DNA of 21,520 nt from JBHHXG01 sp046756985 (GTDB lineage: Bacteria > Pseudomonadota > Zetaproteobacteria > Mariprofundales > Mariprofundaceae): NCBI GenBank assembly GCA_046756985.1, contig JBHHXG010000027.1, positions 1-21,520 of the forward strand. The letters are read 5' to 3'. Position numbers and translations under genes: made by a program. How positions within the stretch are numbered: position 1 is the stretch's first letter; each line of letters begins with the position of its first letter. Below, in pieces: positions 7,200-14,579 of the stretch. The notes under the pieces are model-generated. The model worked only from the letters and a program-made list of their open reading frames with translations. It had not been told where the DNA came from and searched no databases.

Positions 7200-7799
7200 A
7201 TGAACGATCAACCGGATCAATCGCGGCGTAATTTCCTGTATGTAGCTGCGGGCGGCTTGGGCGCGGTGGCAGGTGCTGCTGCAGTGGTGCCGTTTGTCGG
7301 CAGCATGCTGCCTGCTGCGGACACATTAGCGGCGTCGAAGACAGAGTTTGATGTTTCCACGGTCGAAGAAGGTCAGCTGGTTGTGATTCAGTGGCAGGGC
7401 AAGCCGGTGTTTGTTGTGAACCGTACGGCGGATATGCTGGAACGCACCAAGGGACATGACGACAATTTGAAAGACCCGAACTCCACCGCCATTGATGCAG
7501 TACAGGCCGAATGGATGGATTCTGACGACAAGCGTCTATATCGCGCCATCAAGCCGGAATATCTGATTGTTGTTGCCAGTTGCACTCACCTCGGATGCAT
7601 TCCGCTGTTCAAGCCAACATCGGGTCAGAAAGACTGGGGCGAATCTGTTCCTGCTGATTGGCCGGGTGGCTGGCATTGCCCCTGTCACGGTTCGTTCTAT
7701 GACTTGTCGGCCAGGGTGATCAATGGCTCACCAGCGCCACATAATCTTCATGTCATGCCATACAAATATCTGACTGATACAACGGTTCTCATCGGTTAA
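7200..7799 (+). CDS. petA: Ubiquinol-cytochrome c reductase Rieske iron-sulfur subunit
   Basis: The 199-aa Rieske protein of complex III takes one electron from quinol at the Qo site and passes it to cytochrome c1. The N-terminus has a twin-arginine motif (S8-R-R-N-F-L) and a hydrophobic segment at about 13-38 that serves as uncleaved Tat signal anchor. The [2Fe-2S] ligands are Cys128 and His130 in CTHLGC and Cys160 and His163 in CPCHGS; Cys133 and Cys162 form the stabilising disulfide. The GSPAP loop at 176-180 is conserved. The ATG at 7200 was chosen because GGAGGGGAG lies just before it; an in-frame ATG at 7176 would include that site within the coding region. It heads petABC. Confidence 0.97.
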   Translation: MNDQPDQSRRNFLYVAAGGLGAVAGAAAVVPFVGSMLPAADTLAASKTEFDVSTVEEGQLVVIQWQGKPVFVVNRTADMLERTKGHDDNLKDPNSTAIDAVQAEWMDSDDKRLYRAIKPEYLIVVASCTHLGCIPLFKPTSGQKDWGESVPADWPGGWHCPCHGSFYDLSARVINGSPAPHNLHVMPYKYLTDTTVLIG

Positions 7800-7825
7800 G
7801 CCAAGTCACCGTTTAGGAGGGGAAT

Positions 7826-9043
7826 GTGATTGATAAGTTGATGAACACGGCGGTGTTCAAATGGATTGATGACCGCAGCAATCTGGGCGCCATAATCCGC
7901 GAGCATGTGACCGAATACCCGGCGCCGAAAAACCTCAATTATATGTGGAACTTCGGCTCGCTGGCGCTGACGGTACTGATTCTACAAATTCTGACCGGTA
8001 TCTTCCTGGCCATGTATTACAAGCCTTCTGCGGCATTAACCGATGGCGGCTATACCGTCGCCTTTGATTCGGTTGAACGCATCATGCGTGATGTCAATTT
8101 TGGATGGTTGATCCGTTATATGCATGCGGTGGGTGCATCGATGTTCTTCGTCGTGGTTTACATGCATATCGGGCGCGGGCTTTATTACGGTTCATACAAA
8201 GGGCCGCGCGAACTGCTGTGGATTATCGGCGTGGTGATTCTGCTGATCATGCAGGGTGCAGCCTTCTTCGGTTATCTGCTGCCATGGGGCCAGATGTCTT
8301 TCTGGGGTGCGACAGTGATTACCAACCTGTTTGGCGCGATTCCGGTACTGGGTGATTTTATCAATCAGATTCTCAGGGGCGGCTTTGCAGTTGGCGATCC
8401 AACACTGAACCGCTTCTTCTCACTTCACTATCTTTTCCCGCTGCTGCTGGCCGCAATCGTCGGTGGTCACATTCATGCCCTGCATGTAGTTCATTCCAAC
8501 AACCCTGAAGGCATCGACATTGACCATGAGAAAGAGACGATTCCATTCCATCCCTATTACACAATCAAGGATGGTTTTGGTGTCGGTGTCTTCCTGCTTT
8601 TCTACTGCTACTTCGTGTTCTTTAACCCGACGGCTGGTGGTTACTTTATCGAGGTGGATAACTATGTGCCGGCCAACAATTTGCAGACGCCGGCGCATAT
8701 TGCTCCTGTCTGGTATCTGACGCCATGGTATTCGATTCTGCGCTCGTTCCCGGACAAGCTGACCGGCGTGGTTGCCATGGGACTGTCACTGGCCATCCTG
8801 TTTGTGCTGCCATTCCTGGATAAATCCAAGGTACGCTCATCCCGTTACCGGCCGGTCTACAGACAGATGGTGATCCTGTTCTTTGTCGCCGTGATCACGC
8901 TGGGTTATTGTGGGCATTCCGCCCCGACACCAACGCTGACGCTGGTCGGAAGGATTGCGACAGGCATCTACTTTGGTTTCTTCCTGCTGCTGCCTTTTGT
9001 GCACAAATTCGAGAAAACCAAACCGCTTCCGGAGGGGATTTAA
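7826..9043 (+). CDS. petB: Cytochrome b of the bc1 complex
   Basis: This 405-aa integral membrane protein binds the two b haems and forms the Qo and Qi quinone sites. Haem ligands are His100 and His114 (helix B) and His201 and His215 (helix D), with the usual 14-residue spacing. The conserved GYLLPWGQMSFWGA segment (149-162) and about eight hydrophobic helices are present, giving the full fused length rather than the split b6/subunit IV form. The Qo motif reads P294-V-W-Y297 instead of the mitochondrial PEWY; PVWY variants are, to my knowledge, found in beta- and gammaproteobacterial relatives. Start is GTG 7826 behind a strong AGGAGGGG; the nearby ATG (7824) runs straight into a stop. It lies 26 bp after petA and one base before petC. 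Confidence 0.97.
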   Translation: MIDKLMNTAVFKWIDDRSNLGAIIREHVTEYPAPKNLNYMWNFGSLALTVLILQILTGIFLAMYYKPSAALTDGGYTVAFDSVERIMRDVNFGWLIRYMHAVGASMFFVVVYMHIGRGLYYGSYKGPRELLWIIGVVILLIMQGAAFFGYLLPWGQMSFWGATVITNLFGAIPVLGDFINQILRGGFAVGDPTLNRFFSLHYLFPLLLAAIVGGHIHALHVVHSNNPEGIDIDHEKETIPFHPYYTIKDGFGVGVFLLFYCYFVFFNPTAGGYFIEVDNYVPANNLQTPAHIAPVWYLTPWYSILRSFPDKLTGVVAMGLSLAILFVLPFLDKSKVRSSRYRPVYRQMVILFFVAVITLGYCGHSAPTPTLTLVGRIATGIYFGFFLLLPFVHKFEKTKPLPEGI

Positions 9044-9044
9044 A

Positions 9045-9749
9045 ATGAAGCATGCATCTGTGCATAGATTACTCGGCCTTTCTATGTTTGCCGCATTTTT
9101 ACTTATGCTCGTACCGGCAGTTTCCATGGCCTCCGAGGGTGGCGCGCATCTTAAGCATGGTGATATCAGTCTGGATCAGGAAACTGTCCGCAAGGGGCTG
9201 GAAGTCTTTACCGATATCTGCATGGGCTGCCATTCAGCCAAATATCTGAGCTACCGGAATCTGATGGACTACTCCCAGTTGGCACTGACCCGTGAAGAGG
9301 TGGATGAACTGCGTGGCGACAAGTCGCTTCTGACTGGCATGACAACTGATCTGGCACCCGAAGATGCCGCTGAATCCTATGGCAAGGTGCCACCGGACCT
9401 GTCAGTGATTGCACCGGGTCGCCGTGGCGGTGGAGATTATATCTATTCGCTGCTGACTGGATATGAGCATGACCCGGACGGCAAGATTGACGATGGTAAT
9501 TACAATATCTATTTTCCTGGTGGGCGTGTTGCCATGCCGGATCCGTTGGCATGGCTTGATCATGAGGCAGATGAAACCGCTGATCTCGAAGAGCAGGCAC
9601 GTGCCGTGGCTTCCTTCCTGGTCTATATCGGTGATCCTCATCAATTGGAGCGCGAGTCTATCGGCAAATGGGTGATGGGTTTCCTTATTCTTCTGACGCT
9701 TGTGCTGTATCTGCTGAAGAAAGAGGTGTGGAAAGACATCAAACACTGA
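9045..9749 (+). CDS. petC: Cytochrome c1 of the bc1 complex
   Basis: The 234-aa membrane-anchored c-type cytochrome passes electrons from the Rieske protein to a periplasmic acceptor. A cleavable signal peptide covers about 1-29 (cleavage after VSMA). Haem attaches at C59-M-G-C62-H63, the expected axial Met is Met164 in RVAMPDPL, and a C-terminal transmembrane anchor (about 208-226) is followed by a basic tail. PPDLSVI and YIYSLLTGY are typical c1 motifs. The ATG at 9045 follows GGAGGGG at the end of petB. Longer in-frame reading upstream into petB lacks a signal peptide and was rejected. A strong terminator follows 22 bp after the stop, ending the operon. Confidence 0.96.
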   Translation: MKHASVHRLLGLSMFAAFLLMLVPAVSMASEGGAHLKHGDISLDQETVRKGLEVFTDICMGCHSAKYLSYRNLMDYSQLALTREEVDELRGDKSLLTGMTTDLAPEDAAESYGKVPPDLSVIAPGRRGGGDYIYSLLTGYEHDPDGKIDDGNYNIYFPGGRVAMPDPLAWLDHEADETADLEEQARAVASFLVYIGDPHQLERESIGKWVMGFLILLTLVLYLLKKEVWKDIKH

Positions 9750-9771
9750 GCATCGGATATGGAATTGAAGG

Positions 9772-9808
9772 TGCCCGCCCATTATAACCAATGGGCGGGC
9801 ATTTTTTT
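9772..9808 (+). terminator. Rho-independent terminator after petC
   Basis: A perfect 12-bp stem, TGCCCGCCCATT (9772-9783) with AATGGGCGGGCA (9790-9801), closes a 6-base loop ATAACC and is followed by seven T residues (9802-9808). It lies 22 bp after petC and before the alaC promoter, so it separates the respiratory genes from the amino-acid operon. Confidence 0.95.
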
Positions 9809-9832
9809 ACTGCCCGCATCTGTTACCCTTCC

Positions 9833-9861
9833 TTGACCGTGTTTGATGGCCTGCCTACACT
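9833..9861 (+). promoter_or_regulatory. Sigma70-type promoter for alaC-hom-thrC operon
   Basis: TTGACC (9833-9838) and TACACT (9856-9861) are separated by exactly 17 bp, directly after the petC terminator and 50 bp before the alaC ATG. The predicted start point is near 9868. Matches to the consensus are 5 of 6 and 4 of 6. It probably drives alaC through prfB, as no other terminator is seen until sspA. Confidence 0.7.
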
Positions 9862-9911
9862 CGCAGCGCCTTGTCTGGTTGCGGATTTTCTCGGGAGTGG
9901 CCCATATATCC

Positions 9912-11090
9912 ATGCGTGAATTTGAAAAAATAAAACGTCTGCCGCCGTATGTTTTCAGTGTTGTAAACAACCTGAAGATGGAATTGCGACATGCCGGCCA
10001 CGACATTATTGATTTCGGCATGGGCAACCCCGACCAGCCGACCCCCCGACATATTGTCGACAGGCTCTGCGAGGCCGCGCAGGACGGACGTAATCACCGC
10101 TACTCAGTATCTCGTGGCATTCCCGGCCTGCGCCGCGCTGTCTGTGCCTGGTACAAGCGAAAGTTTGATGTTGATCTGGACCCGGAAACTGAAGCCATTG
10201 TCACGATTGGCTCAAAAGAAGGCCTGGCGCATCTGGCTGTTGCCATTACTTCTCCCGGCGACCTGATTCTAACGCCAAACCCTGCTTATCCGATTCATCC
10301 CTATGGCTTTATCATTGCCGGTGCAGATATCCGGCATGTGCCAATGGGGCCGAATCGTGATTATTTTGAGGAAGTACAGCAGGCCGTGCGTGACTCATGG
10401 CCGCGGCCGAAGATATTGATCGTCAACTTCCCGTCAAACCCCACAGCGCAGGTTGTTGATCTGGAGTTTTACGAAAAGCTCGTCGATTTCGCCCGCGACA
10501 ATGACATCATTATTATTTCTGATATTGCTTATGCCGAAATCACTTATGATGACTATCAGTGTCCGTCAATTTTGCAGGTGCCGGGGGCAAAGGACGTGGT
10601 GGTTGAATTTTATTCGCTGTCCAAGACGTACAATATGCCGGGTTGGCGCATTGGTTTTATGGTCGGCAATGCCGAAATTGTGGCAGCTCTGGCCAAGATC
10701 AAGTCTTATCTTGATTATGGCACCTTTCAGCCGTTGCAGATTGCTGCCTGTGCTGCACTGAATGGATCGCAGGACTGTGTCGAGGAGATTCGCAGTATGT
10801 ACCAGTCGCGCCGTGACGTGCTAATCAGCGGGCTGCACAAGATGGGCTGGATGGCAGAAAATCCGAAGGCCTCCATGTTTATCTGGGCCGAAATTCCGGA
10901 TGCGTTCAAGCCGATGGGTTCACTGGAATTTTCGAAGCGTCTTCTGGCTGAAGCAAAGGTGGCGGTTAGTCCGGGTGTTGGTTTTGGCGAATATGGCGAT
11001 ACGCATGTACGTATTGCCCTGATCGAAAACGAGCACCGTACGCGTCAGGCAGTACGGGGCATCCGGAATTTCCTGAATGCGGGAGCGTGA
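9912..11090 (+). CDS. alaC: AlaC-type PLP-dependent aminotransferase (glutamate-pyruvate)
   Basis: The 392-aa class I/II aminotransferase closely follows E. coli AlaC across its length, e.g. RLPPYVFSVVNNLKMELR, IIDFGMGNPDQPTP, VTIGSKEGLAHL, FPSNPTAQ, VEFYSLSKTYNMPGWRIGFM and VSPGVGFGEYGDTHVRIALI. The PLP-binding Lys is K238 in SLSKTYN; the cofactor Asn (SNPTAQ), Asp-x-x-Tyr and the substrate-carboxylate Arg near the C-terminus are present. Known AlaC makes alanine from pyruvate and glutamate; substrate here is inferred. The ATG at 9912 matches the family start. A GGGAG at 9893-9897 is rather far from it, and an in-frame GTG at 9897 is a weaker alternative. The stop lies one base before the hom ATG. 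Association with hom and thrC recurs in proteobacteria. Confidence 0.9.
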   Translation: MREFEKIKRLPPYVFSVVNNLKMELRHAGHDIIDFGMGNPDQPTPRHIVDRLCEAAQDGRNHRYSVSRGIPGLRRAVCAWYKRKFDVDLDPETEAIVTIGSKEGLAHLAVAITSPGDLILTPNPAYPIHPYGFIIAGADIRHVPMGPNRDYFEEVQQAVRDSWPRPKILIVNFPSNPTAQVVDLEFYEKLVDFARDNDIIIISDIAYAEITYDDYQCPSILQVPGAKDVVVEFYSLSKTYNMPGWRIGFMVGNAEIVAALAKIKSYLDYGTFQPLQIAACAALNGSQDCVEEIRSMYQSRRDVLISGLHKMGWMAENPKASMFIWAEIPDAFKPMGSLEFSKRLLAEAKVAVSPGVGFGEYGDTHVRIALIENEHRTRQAVRGIRNFLNAGA

Positions 11091-11091
11091 T

Positions 11092-12402
11092 ATGGGCGAG
11101 GTAAGAGTAGGACTGATTGGCCTTGGAACGATTGGTATCGGTGTGGCCCGTATTCTGCTGGGGCAGCAGCAGTTGATGGCCCGGCGTCTCGGCAAACAGT
11201 TGCGGCTTGTACGCGCCTGTGATCTCGACATCACGACGGACAGGGGCCTGGATTTCACCGGGGTTGAGCTGACTACAAATGTGGATGACATCATCCAGGC
11301 AGATGATGTGGATATAGTGATCGAGTTGATCGGCGGTTATGAACCGGCACGTAGCTTCGTCGTCACAGCAATTGAACATGACAAGCATGTCGTAACTGCC
11401 AACAAGGCGCTGATTGCCAAGCATGGGGAGGAACTTTTTTCACTGGCCGCTGCAAAAGGTGTTGCCATTGGCTTTGAGGCGGCCGTTGGCGGCGGCATTC
11501 CATGCCTGAAGGCTTTGCGGGAAGGCCTGGCGGCTAATGCGATTGAATCGGTATATGGTATTCTCAATGGCACCTGCAACTATATCCTGACGAAGATGGA
11601 AAATGAGGGCGCGGCCTTTACCGATGTGTTGAAGCAGGCACAGGAACTTGGCTATGCCGAGGCCGATCCGACCTTCGATATTGAGGGCATTGATACGGCC
11701 CATAAGCTCGCCATTCTCGCAGCCATGGCCCATGGCTCCCGTATCCGCTTTGATGAGGTGTTTACCGAAGGGATAAGCAAAATCACCCCGGGCGATATCG
11801 ATTCAGCCAGGGAGCTTGGCTATCGCATCAAGCTGCTCGGTATCGCCAAGCCCTACGATGGAAAAGTTGAGATGCGCGTGCACCCGACGCTGGTGCCCCT
11901 GAATGCACAAATCGCGCAGGTTTCAGATTCGTATAATGCCGTACAGATTTCCGGCGATTTTGTCGAACATACGATGTATTTTGGACGCGGCGCCGGTGAG
12001 CGGCCAACTGCTTCTGCGGTGGTGGCGGATATCATGGATATTGCCCGCGTCCTACCGGATGGAATTGACGTGCTTGCGCCGCCCATGGGTTTTGTTGACA
12101 GTGAACGCCATGAAATGGCCACCCTGCCGATGGCTGATGTCGAGTGTGAATATTACCTGCGTCTGATGGTGAAGGATCAGCCGGGGGTGATTGCGGCGGT
12201 AACATCGATTCTTGCCGACCAGCGGATCAGTCTTGAAGCGGTCGTTCAGAAAGAAAGGCATGCCACGCAATCCGTTGCCGTTGTCATGCTGACGCATGAG
12301 ACAAACGAGGGGAACGTGCAGGCGGCGATCAGCCGCATCACGGAACTGGCAACTGTTGAGGATGATGTGCTGATTCTGCGCAAGGAACGCTTTGGAGCAT
12401 AA
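11092..12402 (+). CDS. hom: Homoserine dehydrogenase
   Basis: The 436-aa enzyme reduces aspartate semialdehyde to homoserine, the shared step to threonine and methionine. The N-terminal Rossmann domain has GLGTIG (10-15). VTANKALIAKHG and GGGIPCLKALREGL lie at the domain border, and the catalytic core shows NGTCNYIL and GYAEADPTFDIEGIDTAHKLAI with the Asp-Lys pair. A C-terminal ACT domain (about 355-432, YYLRLMVKDQPGVIAAVTSIL) indicates feedback control, usually by threonine. This is the monofunctional form without an aspartokinase domain. The ATG at 11092, behind GGGAG, was chosen over an ATG at 11077 that would overlap alaC and displace the Rossmann motif. Followed by thrC after 11 bp. Confidence 0.96.
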   Translation: MGEVRVGLIGLGTIGIGVARILLGQQQLMARRLGKQLRLVRACDLDITTDRGLDFTGVELTTNVDDIIQADDVDIVIELIGGYEPARSFVVTAIEHDKHVVTANKALIAKHGEELFSLAAAKGVAIGFEAAVGGGIPCLKALREGLAANAIESVYGILNGTCNYILTKMENEGAAFTDVLKQAQELGYAEADPTFDIEGIDTAHKLAILAAMAHGSRIRFDEVFTEGISKITPGDIDSARELGYRIKLLGIAKPYDGKVEMRVHPTLVPLNAQIAQVSDSYNAVQISGDFVEHTMYFGRGAGERPTASAVVADIMDIARVLPDGIDVLAPPMGFVDSERHEMATLPMADVECEYYLRLMVKDQPGVIAAVTSILADQRISLEAVVQKERHATQSVAVVMLTHETNEGNVQAAISRITELATVEDDVLILRKERFGA

Positions 12403-12413
12403 CGGAGCCATCG

Positions 12414-13472
12414 ATGCCACGCTATGAAGGAATCATCAATCGTTACAGGGCCTTTTTACCCATCGGCAAAGACGATGCGGTCATCACACTGTACGAGGGC
12501 AATACGCCGCTGCATGAGTCGCTGAACCTCAGGAATGCGATCAATCCCGAACTGAAGATTTATCTGAAATTCGAGGGGTTGAATCCGACCGGTTCATTCA
12601 AGGATCGTGGTATGACCATGGCGGTGACACAGGCTTACAACGCCGGTTCACGCAAGGTGATTTGCGCTTCCACCGGCAATACGTCGGCTTCAGCAGCGGC
12701 TTATGCGGCAAATTGCGGTATGGATGCGTATGTACTCATTCCCGATGGCAAGATCGCGCTGGGCAAGATGAGTCAGGGCATGCGCTATGGTGCGAAGGTG
12801 ATCCAGATTCGTGGGAACTTTGATCAGGCGCTGGAAATTGTTCGTGATATTTCGGCGGACGGTTCGATCACACTGGTGAATTCCGTGAATCCCTATCGCA
12901 TACAGGGGCAAAAGACGGCGGCGTTCGAAATTGTCGACGAGCTTGGTTTTACGCCGGATTACCATGCCTTGCCGGTTGGCAATGCCGGCAATATCTCGGC
13001 CTACTGGATGGGATATAAGGAATACCATGAAAAACGCATTGCCAGATCACTGCCGAAAATGATTGGTTTTCAGGCGGCTGGCGCCGCACCGATTGTCAAC
13101 GGTGCGCCTGTTGAAAACCCCGAAACAGTGGCGACAGCCATTCGTATCGGTAAACCGGCCTCATGGCAGCAGGCGGAAGCAGCACGCGATGAATCCGGCG
13201 GCTGTATCGAGGCTGTAACGGATGAAGAAATCCTTCAGGCTTACGATATGCTAGCCAGCCTCGAAGGCGTTTTCTGTGAGCCTGCCTCCGCCGCATCAGT
13301 TGCCGGCATCATCAAGCTAAACAGGGCAGGGCGCTTCAAGTCTGGTGACAGCATTGTCTGCACATTGACCGGTAATGGTCTGAAAGATCCGGATACAGCG
13401 ATGAGGGGCGTACCAACACCGGTGACTATTGATGCGACGGAAGATGCCGTGCGCAGAGAGCTTGGTTCCTGA
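12414..13472 (+). CDS. thrC: Threonine synthase (short type)
   Basis: The 352-aa PLP enzyme converts O-phosphohomoserine to threonine and phosphate. The substrate/PLP region reads FEGLNPTGSFKDRGMT with Schiff-base Lys63. CASTGNTSASAAAYAA is the Asn-containing cofactor loop, PVGNAGNISAYW the phosphate-binding loop, and VCTLTGNGLKDP the C-terminal cofactor contact. Its length puts it with the short, Bacillus-type enzymes rather than the roughly 430-aa E. coli type. CGGAG sits 6 bases before the ATG, right after the hom stop, so hom and thrC form a homoserine-to-threonine pair. No thrB (homoserine kinase) is visible in this window. Confidence 0.96.
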   Translation: MPRYEGIINRYRAFLPIGKDDAVITLYEGNTPLHESLNLRNAINPELKIYLKFEGLNPTGSFKDRGMTMAVTQAYNAGSRKVICASTGNTSASAAAYAANCGMDAYVLIPDGKIALGKMSQGMRYGAKVIQIRGNFDQALEIVRDISADGSITLVNSVNPYRIQGQKTAAFEIVDELGFTPDYHALPVGNAGNISAYWMGYKEYHEKRIARSLPKMIGFQAAGAAPIVNGAPVENPETVATAIRIGKPASWQQAEAARDESGGCIEAVTDEEILQAYDMLASLEGVFCEPASAASVAGIIKLNRAGRFKSGDSIVCTLTGNGLKDPDTAMRGVPTPVTIDATEDAVRRELGS

Positions 13473-13492
13473 CAACAGATTCAGGTAAGAGA

Positions 13493-14395
13493 TTGACGGC
13501 TTCCATGATTGTCACAGACGGACTTGTGCCGCCTGAATTCGGTCTGAGGTTCCACCCGGCCCTGCTGCCGTGGGAAAGATATCTGTTACGCTGCAGCCAG
13601 CGATGGTTTTTATGTAAAGACAAAACCGCGCTGGGATGGTATGCGGCCATACTGGATGTTGCACCTGCTGCATTGCTGGCGGCAAAGTGCAAAAACATTC
13701 CCGCAAGCACGAAACAATGTTGGGTTGCTTCGCCCTTTCATGCTCAATTGGGGCGAGATCATGTGCGTGTGCTGCCGGAGGGTGCGCTGCCCTGGACGGC
13801 TGACGATGCCGGGTGGCTGTGCGAACTTCTGAATCCATTGCTAAAAGAAAAGGGCATGAAGCTGTTTCTGGCAGGTGCCGCTTTGCTGCTTGTCTGTGAC
13901 GAGTCACTGGATGCGCAGCCTGTATCGTTTGCTCTGGTTTCCGGCAAACTGCTTCCGGACCGGCACCCGCAAGGGACGGATGGCGGGCACATGATGCGGC
14001 TGCTATCCGAAATCCAGATGTGTTTGCATCAGCATCCCGCCGAACATCGCCGAAGCAGGGGAGAGCCGGATATCAACGGAGTCTGGTTGTGGGGCGCTTC
14101 TGATTTCCCTGTGACTATGCCGCAGGATGCATCAGCGATTGCCACGCATAACCCTTTTCTGCAATCACTTGGCGATGCCAAAAGTACGGACATGATTATT
14201 ACCGAGTCCGAACGCATCGCTGAATTATTGGGGCCTGAGATGGAACTGCCAAAGCATATTATATTGGCAGGGGAAGAGCGTGCCGTGTGGCTAACGAAAT
14301 CATGGCTTCCGGGCCTGGGAAAGAAGTCATGGCAGCCAAATATCTCAGGGGCGGAGGAAGACTTGTTTGGAAAAATAAAGGTGGAACTGCAATGA
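13493..14395 (+). CDS. RpfE-like / COG4255-type conserved protein
   Basis: The 300-aa predicted cytoplasmic protein has no catalytic motif I can name. The segment LLSEIQMCLHQHP...RGEPDINGVWLWGASDFP resembles the RpfE-type family, often labelled cofactor-independent phosphoglycerate mutase-like, whose members carry EIQM(L)LH and N-(S)-x-W-L-W-G-G-G and commonly sit beside recJ. Supporting context is recJ and prfB immediately downstream, as around rpfE in Xanthomonas. The usual third Gly of WGGG is not kept (WGASDFP), so it is divergent. Start is uncertain: TTG 13493 has AGGTAAGAGA upstream, while ATG 13505 is in frame without a clear binding site. The stop overlaps an ATG at 14392 that opens a frame through the structured repeat. 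Molecular function unknown. Confidence 0.6.
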   Translation: MTASMIVTDGLVPPEFGLRFHPALLPWERYLLRCSQRWFLCKDKTALGWYAAILDVAPAALLAAKCKNIPASTKQCWVASPFHAQLGRDHVRVLPEGALPWTADDAGWLCELLNPLLKEKGMKLFLAGAALLLVCDESLDAQPVSFALVSGKLLPDRHPQGTDGGHMMRLLSEIQMCLHQHPAEHRRSRGEPDINGVWLWGASDFPVTMPQDASAIATHNPFLQSLGDAKSTDMIITESERIAELLGPEMELPKHIILAGEERAVWLTKSWLPGLGKKSWQPNISGAEEDLFGKIKVELQ

Positions 14396-14407
14396 GCGCT
14401 GGAATCC

Positions 14408-14448
14408 GTTCTTTCTTGCGTGTCCAAGAAAGAACCAAAGAAGGACAC
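14408..14448. repeat. Stem-loop with possible pseudoknot (repeat element, part 1)
   Basis: GTTCTTTCTTG (14408-14418) and CAAGAAAGAAC (14425-14435) form a perfect 11-bp stem around the 6-base loop CGTGTC. The bases GTGTCC (14420-14425) are also complementary to GGACAC (14443-14448), allowing a pseudoknot or an alternative hairpin. The arrangement resembles short interspersed repeats I recall from proteobacterial intergenic regions, but no second copy is present in this window. Confidence 0.65.
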
Positions 14449-14567
14449 CCGCAGGGCAGGCGCGTGTTTCCTTATCAACAGCGACAAAACGGGCATGGTT
14501 TGAGTGCTTCGCGCAACCCATGCTTTTTCCGTTCTGTCGCTGTTTCTTCGGCGCGCCTGCAAGCGGG
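14448..14567. repeat. Large imperfect palindrome before recJ (repeat element, part 2)
   Basis: Nested inverted repeats fold this stretch into one long hairpin. The outer arms are CCCGC (14448-14452) with GCGGG (14563-14567) and GCAGGCGCG (14456-14464) with CGCGCCTGC (14552-14560). The inner arm at 14477-14500 (AACAGCGACA, then AACGGGCATGGTT) pairs with 14515-14544 over 23 of 24 bases, apart from a C bulge, a TTTTT bulge and one mismatch. The apical loop is 14501-14514. With the preceding stem-loop it fills nearly all of the 184-bp gap between the rpfE-like gene and recJ. It may be a MITE/REPIN-like insertion or a structured mRNA element. Confidence 0.7.
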
Positions 14568-14579
14568 GCGGGTGGCACA

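Noticed and set aside
8955..9044. Extended N-terminus for cytochrome c1 inside petB
   Set aside because: It would bury the signal peptide 30 residues in, and GGAGGGG directly precedes the ATG at 9045.
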